Positions 7,644-15,900 of a stretch of DNA of 38,241 bases are shown here, in pieces. The first letter of the stretch is position 1; each line of letters opens with the position of its first letter. A model generated the notes under the pieces. That model searched no databases, was not told where the DNA came from, and saw only the letters and a program-made list of their open reading frames with translations. This DNA is from CAYWNA01 sp964459305. Lineage in GTDB: Bacteria > Planctomycetota > Planctomycetia > Pirellulales > Pirellulaceae. The position numbers and the translations under genes are program-made. The DNA is taken from assembly GCA_964459305.1 (NCBI GenBank), contig CAYWNA010000114.1, positions 1-38,241 of the forward strand, written 5' to 3'.

Positions 7644-9059
7644 TTATCCGCCAAAAACTTCTTTCTGCCAGCGCTCGTAGAATTCTATCAGCCGTTTCAC
7701 CGTCTCCGGCTTCTCGTTGACATAATCCGTTACTTCCGGGTCTTTGTCAGCCAGGTTATGTAGTGTGAAGCGCTCTTTGGCTGTCGCGCGATTTCCCTTG
7801 TGCCGAATCAGTTTCCAATCACCCTCGCGCACTGCCCATTTGTTCTGCCATTGGAAATACAGGACAGGATGGGGAGAGGGCGTCGAATCAGATCGGATCA
7901 CGTCGAGCAAACTGTGCCCGTCCAGTTCAACCGCGGGCGGCTGGATGCCGCAAAGATCGAGGATTGTGGGGTACCAGTCCATGACGGTGATCGCCTGGCG
8001 GCGAACTTGCCCCGAGGGGAGTCTGGCAGGATAGCTGATGATCGCGGGGACACGAATGCCCCCTTCCAGGAATGTACCTTTGTGACCAATCCACTTGCCC
8101 GTATTGCCGCCGCCGTCGTTGGGACCGTCGCCGGAACTGAATCGGTGGCCTTTCGGGAGGCCGCTGTTGTGATTGTCGACAAGTACCTGAAAGAAGTCAA
8201 AGGCTCTGTACGATTGATGCCCGTTGTCGCTCATGAAAACGACGATCGTCTTCTGTCGGAGCCCCGACTTTTCGAGCTGGTTCATCACTTGGCCGATCCA
8301 GTCGTCGGTCGCAGTGACGAAGGCTGAATAAGTACGGCGAGGTTCTTCCAGCCCCTCGTATCGTTTCAAGTACTTATCGGGTGGCTGCTCGGGATAGTGC
8401 GGCGTATTGAGAGCCACATAAAGAAAGAAGGGATTGTCCTTGTTCTGTTCCAGGAATTCGTTGGCACGTTTCACGACCATGTCGGGAAAGTACGTCCCCT
8501 TGGCCCAGACTTCGTTTGTCCCTTCGTAGAGATCATGAAATCCGTTGCCCTGCAAGAAATAGTGAATGTAATTGTCGATGAAACCATCCCGAATGCCGAA
8601 AAACTCATCGAAGCCCTGGCGAGTGGGGCCGTGATCTCGGTGCGAACCCAGATGCCACTTACCAAACAATGCGGTTCTGTAACCGGCCGCCTTCATCGTC
8701 TCAGCCAACGTCACCTCGTCCAAAGCCATGTTGATCCCCTTTTCGGGATCGTGCATGTCTCCCTGCACCCACGAGTTCACGCCGCTGCGCTGTGGATGAC
8801 GACCCGTTAACAGCGCAGCCCGCGAGGGACAGCAAAACGAATGGGCGTACGCCTGCGTGAAACGCACGCCAGTCGCCGCCAGCCCGTCGATGTTGGGCGT
8901 ATGCAGATATTTCGAGCCGTAGCAGTGCGCATCGAGAGTGCCCTGGTCATCGGTGAAGAAAATGAGAACATTCGGTCGCTCCGCAGCATGAATAGGCCCC
9001 GCAGGACAAAACAAGAACAACATCACAAAGAGAAGTGTCGTCCGATATATACCGTTCAT
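7644..9059 (-). CDS. Secreted type I (formylglycine) sulfatase
   Basis: 471-aa arylsulfatase-superfamily enzyme that would hydrolyse sulfate esters, probably on a glycan, outside the cytoplasm. The ATG at 9059 is chosen over a longer open frame because GGAGGAG lies just upstream and a signal peptide follows (T-T-L-L-F-V-M-L-F-L-F-C-P-A, cleaved near I-H-A-A). Metal-binding F-T-D-D-Q-G is at residues 35-40. The C-x-P-x-R site is S-F-C-C-P-S-R-A-A-L-L-T-G with Cys76 as the predicted formylglycine. L-F-G-K-W-H-L-G-S near 135 and F-M-S-D-N-G-H near 270 complete the active site. It needs a formylglycine-generating enzyme or anaerobic maturase, and none lies in the window. The GH33 sialidase gene is upstream on the same strand. 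Substrate unknown. Confidence 0.93.
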   Translation of the reverse strand: MNGIYRTTLLFVMLFLFCPAGPIHAAERPNVLIFFTDDQGTLDAHCYGSKYLHTPNIDGLAATGVRFTQAYAHSFCCPSRAALLTGRHPQRSGVNSWVQGDMHDPEKGINMALDEVTLAETMKAAGYRTALFGKWHLGSHRDHGPTRQGFDEFFGIRDGFIDNYIHYFLQGNGFHDLYEGTNEVWAKGTYFPDMVVKRANEFLEQNKDNPFFLYVALNTPHYPEQPPDKYLKRYEGLEEPRRTYSAFVTATDDWIGQVMNQLEKSGLRQKTIVVFMSDNGHQSYRAFDFFQVLVDNHNSGLPKGHRFSSGDGPNDGGGNTGKWIGHKGTFLEGGIRVPAIISYPARLPSGQVRRQAITVMDWYPTILDLCGIQPPAVELDGHSLLDVIRSDSTPSPHPVLYFQWQNKWAVREGDWKLIRHKGNRATAKERFTLHNLADKDPEVTDYVNEKPETVKRLIEFYERWQKEVFGG

Positions 9060-9100
9060 AATCTCCTCCATTCTTGGTACCGCAGCCGATATAAGACCGT

Positions 9101-9176
9101 CGTTTAACCGCAAGCCGGAGGCGTGCGCGGCCGTATCGCTCCCCCGCAGCGCACGCCTCCGGCTTGCGGTTAAACG
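9101..9176. repeat. Palindromic element, family 2, complete copy
   Basis: Perfect 28-bp inverted repeat: arms at 9101-9128 (CGTTTAACCGCAAGCCGGAG...) and 9149-9176, with a 20-bp loop. It lies between the sialidase and sulfatase genes. Related copies sit at 10919-10968 (right arm mostly deleted) and 24061-24127 (diverged). Confidence 0.9.
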
Positions 9177-9248
9177 GATGATCCTTGTGACTGCAAATAC
9201 CGCCTCTGTTTCGGCGCCGCTTCTTAACTCAACGGAATCCAAACCGCG

Positions 9249-10799
9249 TCACCGGTTCAGTAACTCATCAATGGGAATCCTCTCGAACACCAAGTGCGAA
9301 CCGCTGCCCTCGTACACAATCCCGATATGTCGTTCATCCACCCGGCTCAGGCTGGGATACCCTGCACCGCGGCCTTCGTCGAGCAGTAGCCGGTGCTCTT
9401 CCGGCCATTTTTCGCCCTCGTCGAAACTCACCTGGATGCTATGGTGCGTCCGGCTCTGCTGCGAGTGCGGATTGGCAAACAGTAGCGCAGACTGCAGCTT
9501 GCCGTTTTCGCGAAAGTCGAACCGGTAGAGGCTGCCGTTGCAGTTCGGCTCGATGAGGCCCTTGCGGTTGGTCGGGTGCGGCGTCCACGTGTTGCCGAGA
9601 TCGCGCGTCACGACCACGGTGCGGAACTTCGTGGGGCTTTCGGTGCGGCAGTTCAGCATGATGGAACCGTCGGCCAGCTGTACCGGCTGGCACTCTGTGT
9701 TGCCTAGCGATGCCGGGGGACCGACCGTCCACGTTTTCCCATGGTCGCGGCTGATGAGTAGGTTGGAAAAATACCGATCCTGTGCGTCGCGGCCTTGCGT
9801 GGGCATGACCAACGTGCCGTCCGCTAAGGCGATGCCCTGCTGCGGCGATGGCGCGTACAGAATCCACTTCGGGTCTTTCCACGTCTGCGTCATGTTCTGC
9901 GGTTTTGTCCAAGTTTGCCCGTCGTCCGTCGAGCGCACCATCATGAACTGCGCGCTCTTGCCGATCTCGAAGCCCGGTTCCGAACCGCCCTTGCTCCACT
10001 GGTGCGTGCCGGCTCGACCATTCATCCACACCGCAAAACAAAAGACTTCGCCCGTTGCCGGGTCCACGACAATGCCCGGGTCGCTGACCCCGTTCACCTC
10101 CTGCGGTAACCCGCCGAAAGTGCCCATGTCCATGATCACCTGCTGCGCGCACCAAGTGCGCCCGCCATCGGTGCTGCGCAGCAGGCCGATGTCGATGTCT
10201 TCCTGTAAATCGCGCCCCGTGCGCCGCCGCATGTCGTACACGCACAGCAGTGTGCCGCTGGGCGTGGTGGCCAGAGCCGGGATGCGGTATGTGTGCACCC
10301 CGTCGTCCCAATGCCGGCGCAGCGCGATGCCGATGCGTTTGCGCACGCCGGGCGTCTGGTCGCGCGGCACGACGTGACCGGTGGTTGTTTCAACGGCCGT
10401 CACCGACGCATCGACCTTGTGCGACAAGTCTGCGTCGACCCGTACCCGGCAGGACAGCCAGAAATGATTCGCCCCGGTGTTCAGCCGCATGTGGCCCTTG
10501 AACACAGTCGTCTTCTCCGGCGCCATTCGTTCGCCAAAGGGCTTCTCGCTGGAGAATCCCGTTCCATCACCCGTGAAATAGAATTGAAGCGATTCGAGAT
10601 CACTTGCACCATCGAGCGATACCGTGATCGACGTGACCTGCATGAAAGGCTCCGTGGCGTTGACGGTCAGCCGCAACAGAGAGTTGTGCTCGTTGCGAAT
10701 CAGCACCGGTTTTGCCAACTGCCGCGTGACGGCCTCAAGTTCCGCCGCACGTGCCAGCCCCGGCGCCAACGCCAGTGCAAGAACGAGTGTTTTCTTCAT
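9249..10799 (-). CDS. nanH: Exo-alpha-sialidase (GH33) with N-terminal carbohydrate-binding-like domain
   Basis: 516-aa secreted sialidase that would release terminal sialic acids from glycoconjugates. The ATG at 10799 begins a signal peptide (K-K-T-L-V-L-A-L-A-L-A-P-G-L-A-R-A-A); an upstream open extension lacks a signal and overlaps intergenic DNA. Residues 25-145 form an immunoglobulin-like domain found before some bacterial sialidases (P-V-L-I-R-N-E-H-N-S). The catalytic six-bladed propeller follows: Y-R-I-P at 171-174 supplies the first arginine, and there are Asp boxes S-T-D-G-G-R-T-W, S-T-D-D-G-Q-T-W, S-R-D-H-G-K-T-W and T-R-D-L-G-N-T-W. Late Y-P-S-L-S and I-V-Y-E-G match the end of GH33. 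The sulfatase gene lies 189 bases downstream, so joint attack on sulfated sialoglycans is a reasonable inference. Confidence 0.92.
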   Translation of the reverse strand: MKKTLVLALALAPGLARAAELEAVTRQLAKPVLIRNEHNSLLRLTVNATEPFMQVTSITVSLDGASDLESLQFYFTGDGTGFSSEKPFGERMAPEKTTVFKGHMRLNTGANHFWLSCRVRVDADLSHKVDASVTAVETTTGHVVPRDQTPGVRKRIGIALRRHWDDGVHTYRIPALATTPSGTLLCVYDMRRRTGRDLQEDIDIGLLRSTDGGRTWCAQQVIMDMGTFGGLPQEVNGVSDPGIVVDPATGEVFCFAVWMNGRAGTHQWSKGGSEPGFEIGKSAQFMMVRSTDDGQTWTKPQNMTQTWKDPKWILYAPSPQQGIALADGTLVMPTQGRDAQDRYFSNLLISRDHGKTWTVGPPASLGNTECQPVQLADGSIMLNCRTESPTKFRTVVVTRDLGNTWTPHPTNRKGLIEPNCNGSLYRFDFRENGKLQSALLFANPHSQQSRTHHSIQVSFDEGEKWPEEHRLLLDEGRGAGYPSLSRVDERHIGIVYEGSGSHLVFERIPIDELLNR

Positions 10800-10918
10800 G
10801 TGTGTGATCCTATATTGGCTCTTGCGTTTTCGAAGATTCCCTTGATCGACATCACGAGTGAATTCAGATAGTCTACCCGAATTGAATGCGAAAGGATGCC
10901 GCCATACTGAAAATGACC

Positions 10919-10968
10919 CGTCTAACCGCAAGCCGGAGGCGTGCGCGGCCCCGCCCTGCGGCTAAACG
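10919..10968. repeat. Palindromic element, family 2, deleted copy
   Basis: The left arm CGTCTAACCGCAAGCCGGAG with GCGTGCGCGGCC matches the complete element at 9101-9176. The right side is shortened to CCCTGCGGCTAAACG. It lies in the divergent spacer between the sialidase and glycosidase-like genes, 29 bases before the latter's start. Confidence 0.8.
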
Positions 10969-10997
10969 AGCGATTGAACATCAAGAGGATGCGGACA

Positions 10998-12410
10998 ATG
11001 AACGCAGTACACCGAGTCGCGTTTTTGCTTCTGTTCACGGGGCTCATCCACGGCGAGTTGGGTGTCCAATTGACGCTTGCCGGGGACGCCGAGGACCGCA
11101 TCCAACCGTACCCGGAGAACCCATTCTACTGGCAGTTCAGGGGCGAACCGGTTTTGCTGTTGGGCGGTACAGATGACGACAACCTGTTTCAATGGACCGG
11201 GGCCAAGCTGATCGAGCACCTTGACTTGCTCAAATCGACGGGCGGGAACTACGTTCGCAACACAATGAGCAGTCGCGATCCGGGCAATGTGTGGCCCTTT
11301 CGCAAGATGCAAGGCAAGTATGACTTGAACCGGTTTGACGACGAGTATTGGCGCCGGTTCGAGACATTCCTGGTTGAGACGGCGCGTCGCGACATCATCG
11401 TCCAGATCGAAGTCTGGGCCACTTGGGATTTCTACGGCGAGCAGTGGGACGTGAATCCGTTCAATCCCAAGAACAACGTCGACTATTCGAGCGAGGAGTC
11501 CGGGTTGCCGGAGCGACTGACGGGCGAACTGGCCAAACCATGGCGGAATCCTTCGGCCTTCTTCCACTCGGTTCCCAACGAGAGAAACTTGACGGTCGTG
11601 CTCGAACATCAAGAGCGTTTTGTTCAGCAGATGCTCTCCTACACAATCAAGCACAACCACGTGCTCTATTGCATGGACAACGAAACGGCGGCGCCACCGA
11701 GTTGGGCCAGGCACTGGGCGAGTCGGATCCGGCATGAGGCAAAAAAGGCTCCCAAGACAGTTGAGACCACGGAAATGTGGGACGACTGGAAGCTGACGGA
11801 TCCGCAGTACGATGCCACATTTCGCGATCCGGACACCTTTTCGTTTTTGGACATCTCGCAGAACAATCATCAAAAGGGCCAGAAGCATTACGACAACGCC
11901 TTGAAGCGGCGTAACAGCATCAGGAAGAGTCCACGCCCGATGACCAACGTCAAGATCTATGGAGGTGACTACATGCGCTTCGGAGATGCTCGCAACGGCG
12001 TGGAACGCTTCTGGCGGAACATCTTCGGAGGCCATGCGGCGGTGCGCTTTCACCGTCCGACCGGAGGCATCGGGTTGAGCGGTAGAAGCCAACAGATGAT
12101 CCGCAGCGCCCGACAGGTAACCGATGCGTTCGACGTGTTTGGGTGCAAGCCGCGGAACGACCTGTTGAGGGATCGCGAACCGAACGAGGCCTATTGTCTC
12201 GCGGCGGAAGCGAGCCAGTATGCGGTCTACTTCCCAGCCGAAGGGAGCGTGACTCTGGATACGAGCCACGCGAACAAAGCCCTCTCCATGCGTTGGTACG
12301 ACGTGGATCATGGCGATTGGCGCGAGGCCGAAACCGTCCAGGGCGGCCGATTCACGAAATTGACCACACCAGCCCCAGGTCAGTGGGCCGTCGTCATCCT
12401 CGTCCGCTGA
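10998..12410 (+). CDS. Secreted glycosidase-like (TIM-barrel) protein with C-terminal collagen-binding-like domain
   Basis: 470-aa exported protein. The ATG at 10998 is preceded by AAGAGG and followed by a signal peptide (H-R-V-A-F-L-L-L-F-T-G-L-I-H-G). An in-frame extension upstream would read through a palindromic repeat and is rejected. The body resembles barrel-fold glycosidase-like proteins: W-Q-F-R-G-E-P-V-L-L-L-G-G near residue 40, the G-G-N-Y-V-R-N-T-M strand near 80, I-V-Q-I-E-V-W-A-T-W-D near 135, and Y-C-M-D-N-E-T near 225, where the Glu after Asn is a candidate acid/base. The last 80 residues (Y-A-V-Y-F-P-A-E-G-S-V-T-L, M-R-W-Y-D-V, W-A-V-V-I-L) match the small beta domain called putative collagen-binding in Pfam. 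Substrate unknown. It fits the neighbouring glycan-degrading genes. Confidence 0.75.
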   Translation: MNAVHRVAFLLLFTGLIHGELGVQLTLAGDAEDRIQPYPENPFYWQFRGEPVLLLGGTDDDNLFQWTGAKLIEHLDLLKSTGGNYVRNTMSSRDPGNVWPFRKMQGKYDLNRFDDEYWRRFETFLVETARRDIIVQIEVWATWDFYGEQWDVNPFNPKNNVDYSSEESGLPERLTGELAKPWRNPSAFFHSVPNERNLTVVLEHQERFVQQMLSYTIKHNHVLYCMDNETAAPPSWARHWASRIRHEAKKAPKTVETTEMWDDWKLTDPQYDATFRDPDTFSFLDISQNNHQKGQKHYDNALKRRNSIRKSPRPMTNVKIYGGDYMRFGDARNGVERFWRNIFGGHAAVRFHRPTGGIGLSGRSQQMIRSARQVTDAFDVFGCKPRNDLLRDREPNEAYCLAAEASQYAVYFPAEGSVTLDTSHANKALSMRWYDVDHGDWREAETVQGGRFTKLTTPAPGQWAVVILVR

Positions 12411-12563
12411 CGGCACGCGATCACGTATCTGCCCGAAAGCACGGACAGCTTCTGCACGCAAGTTGGCTGGACTTCGCAATGGCGCGAGCTACCTATTAGG
12501 AATGCGAATCTTCGTTTTCCAGTTTCCAGTCAGCTCTTGCCTTTCGTACTGGATGGTCTTGAT

Positions 12564-12866
12564 ATGTGGCGTATTCTGATTCTGACGCTGTTGACCTGCG
12601 GCTTGACACTCTGCGGCTCGCAGAACGCACACGCCGAGCGCGGCCGGTTCTTTGCCGCTCGACGCGGGCCTTGGATCGTCTATCGTTACCCTCTGTTCCG
12701 GGAAGGCAATCGGCCGCCGGAAGCGAGCAGACATTCGCAGGAATACTACTGGCCCTACGACGCGCGCGAACGGTACCCAAAGTTCTACGGCGGATTTCAT
12801 TCTCGATACTTCGACGAGATTGGCAGCCCGTCCGGCGATATCGGGCTGCGTGGTTACGCCTGGTAG
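12564..12866 (+). CDS. Small secreted protein of planctomycete type
   Basis: 100-aa protein starting at ATG 12564 with a signal peptide (W-R-I-L-I-L-T-L-L-T-C-G-L-T-L-C-G) and a likely signal peptidase I site at A-H-A|E. The L-T-L-C sequence does not fit a lipobox. The mature part is rich in Arg, Tyr and Pro and ends in F-Y-G-G-F-H-S-R-Y-F-D-E-I-G and S-G-D-I-G-L-R-G, which I recall from short planctomycete hypothetical proteins. No function is known to me. The giant secreted protein gene converges on it with a 74-base spacer. An in-frame ATG at 12537 is less likely because it puts nine extra residues before the signal. Confidence 0.65.
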   Translation: MWRILILTLLTCGLTLCGSQNAHAERGRFFAARRGPWIVYRYPLFREGNRPPEASRHSQEYYWPYDARERYPKFYGGFHSRYFDEIGSPSGDIGLRGYAW

Positions 12867-12940
12867 GTCGGTGTCGCGACAAAAATGTTGTGGTTTCGAT
12901 TCACGAGCCCGATGCGCGCCTCGGTCTTGAATGGTCCGGG

Positions 12941-15900
12941 TTAATCCTGCTGAGTCACCTCGACACCGCTGATCACGGGCAGCGCGTTGTCGTCGGTTGG
13001 CCAGCTCTTGGGCGTCAGCTCGATCACGATTTGTTCGCTCGCTGCGATGTCGCTGAATTTCTTGACGAGCGCCCTATTTGGGCCGCCTGCTTCGCGAACG
13101 ATGTCCAGACCCTCTAGAACGGTCTTGTCCTGGACGGCCACGTCGAACACCCGCTGGCCCGGTCGCGCGTCCTCAAATTCCGCGAAGTGAAGACGAACGG
13201 TGAAAGATCTCGGTTTCGGGCGCTGGGCGGGAGCCGGGACGACGCGTCGGAAGCCGACACAGCTTCTGAACTTCGTACCGTAGAGAGGATCGCTCAGGAA
13301 GACGCTTTCGAATCCCGATGGTGTCCGGCTCTGCGCCATGCAGTTCAATTGAAGCCTGCGCAAATCCATGCGGGATTCGGTCAGTGTCTTGATCGGCAGA
13401 GCCACTTCGGCTGCCCATCCGTCGGCGGTTTCTTGCACTTGAGATTGCCATTGGCCTTTCCAGTTGGGATCGACCTTCCTGCCCGTTTCGACTGTGCCAA
13501 ACGTGGCGGTCGCCTGTCCGTTCCGTCCGATGACAAGATGGATGCCTGCTCTCCTGCCCGAATCCGCGACGTAGATCTCAAGCCCGTCGTTCGAGCCCGG
13601 TGTCGCCACTTCGTTGGCCGGGGTGTTCGCGGCGTGTGGGCAGTGATAACCGAAGTAGATGTTCTCGGCATCACGGAACATGCGGAAATTGATTTTGGCA
13701 CCGAGCATTGAGAACGGCGTGTTCTGGAAAGGAACGGCTTTGACGTCTTTCCAACATGCGTCATCCAGCTTGCCGTCGACGGCCGGGGCGGCATCACGTC
13801 GGGGCAGAACGACGCCGGGCGCCAGAACGAGGTTCATCGCAATCCGGCCCTGGCCGAACAGCCCCGAACTATACACCCAGGGGGCGTCCGTGTTCTCGAT
13901 CGCCTCCGTCGCTCGGCGACGATAGGTACACGCGGCCTGTCGAAGCGAAACCGTTAGTGGCGCCGGGCAGGCGCTATCAAGCATGGGCCGTGGAAAGCCG
14001 AGCCAGGCCGTTCTTCGTTCGTCCTTGCGGTCGCCGGGGGCGCCGAAGTTGACTGCCATGTGCTTGATCAGGCCGCTGCTTGCACGGCGCGGGAATACGT
14101 ACCATGTGTCGCCCCGGTCCGGTGCCGAGATGAAGGCCAGGTTCGTTTTGTAGTTGTACGAACAACCACATCCGCTGTAGCCTTGCGGGTGAATCAGCAG
14201 TCCGTTCGCGGCCAGCAGCGTCCGCGCGCAGCCCGCTCTTACGCCGCCGAAGTTCGTAGTCCCTTCGGTTTCCATATCAAAGAAGCCATCGGCGCCGGAT
14301 CGGAAGAACAGCATGTTCTGACACCCGGCGACTGGGCCGCAGCCGTAGGCACGCGGGTAACGCCAAGGTACGCTTTCGCCGGTCAGCACGTCCTCGGCCA
14401 TGCATTGCTCGCCGGTGCGAAGGTCGAAGGCGGTGGCGGACGTAATGATCCGGTCGCCGTAGATGACCGGGAGCTTCCCGGGCGAGATTGTTTTCTGCCA
14501 GATCTTTTTGCCTGTGGCCGTGTCATACGTTGCGTTTGCGCCGTACAGCACGACGCCGTCGGCGTACACGAGGTGTCCCCAACTTGGCTGCCCCATGAAC
14601 AGATGCGTGATGTTTGTCTTCAACCGGCTCCGCACGCTCCGATCGCCCAGCATGGGAACGTCATCCTGCCGCCATAACTCGGAGCCATCGACCAGGTCCA
14701 GCGCGACTAGCGTGAGTTCGGCTTTGATTTTCTGATTGCGGCGTCTTGCCCTGACCAAATCGGCTTTGGACGTGCCGTCGATCAGGAACAACCGGCCGTC
14801 GCCGAAAGCGATCTCAATATTCGCCACGATCCGATTGGGCCCTGGCCGATAGACCCACCGAAGCGATCCGTCTTTCTTGTCCAGCGCGAACAAGGCCTTG
14901 CTTTCCGATCGGCAAAGCAGGTGCGATTCCGCCGGCTGCCCCTCCGTGACCGGGACGTTGTAGCTGCCAAGAACCAATCCCGAAACCGTCTTTCGGGAGG
15001 GCGAAGCTCCTGCTGAGCCGTCCTGCCCCACTCTCTCGGCTCGGCGGGAGCCTCGCCCTCCCGGCTCTGAAACCGTTTCAAGAGAAGAACCGTCCGTCAC
15101 TGACAGGTATCCCCAGACCAGGTCTCTGAGATTCGGAACGTTGGGATTGGTGCCCGTGGCAACCGGCATCAGCTCCTTCGCCTTGCCGGCCATGCTGGCC
15201 GACGCCAGCGCCCAACCGCGGCTGCCCGCGGTGACCATAACGGCCAGTACGTGTTCGCCGGCCGTGACGTCCACATCGAAGAACTCGTCCTTCGGCGAAC
15301 AGGGCTGCCTATTGTAGAAGCCGCGTCGGCTGGACGAGCTGTCGTTTCTCAAGGCGTTGAAAACCAGTTCGCCATCCAGGTACCACTGCATTCCCCAGTC
15401 GGCACCCGCCCCGATCAACAGCTTGCCCGCCTTGGGACAGTTGATTGTGGCGAACGCATAGCTGATGCGACCGACATCGTGATAGCTGAATCGTTTTCCT
15501 CGCCGGGGATGCGTGGCCGGTTTCTCGCCTGGACCCAGAGGTTTCAAATCGTACCCATCGAAGACTGTGGTGAAATCGATGATGTCGCCCGCCGACTTTA
15601 GCTCAGACGCGACATACGGCTTGCCGTCGACCGACACGCGTTGCGGAACGGTCTTGAGAGCTTGGTGCGAAAGCGGCGGCTTGCCTTTCGGAAAAGGCCC
15701 CACCACCTGCCACGCCTCTGGCCACTGGACATCCACATAGTCCGGTACGGTGGGCGGGGCTGTTTCCTTGATCACCGATTCCGGAATCGTGTACGTCGAG
15801 ATCGTCTTGCCGGTGTCCTGATCCAGACGATAGCACTTGTGTCGCTGCACGACATAGACGCTGTCGTCGTCGGCCACGAGGCTGCTGGAATAGTATTGCG

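Noticed and set aside
9060..9242. N-terminal extension of the sulfatase to an upstream ATG at 9242
   Set aside because: It would translate through the 28-bp palindrome, bury the signal peptide and ignore the GGAGGAG just before ATG 9059.
10962..12479. 505-codon minus-strand frame opposite the glycosidase-like gene
   Set aside because: Antisense shadow without signal or domains. The plus-strand protein has a signal peptide and a recognisable C-terminal domain.
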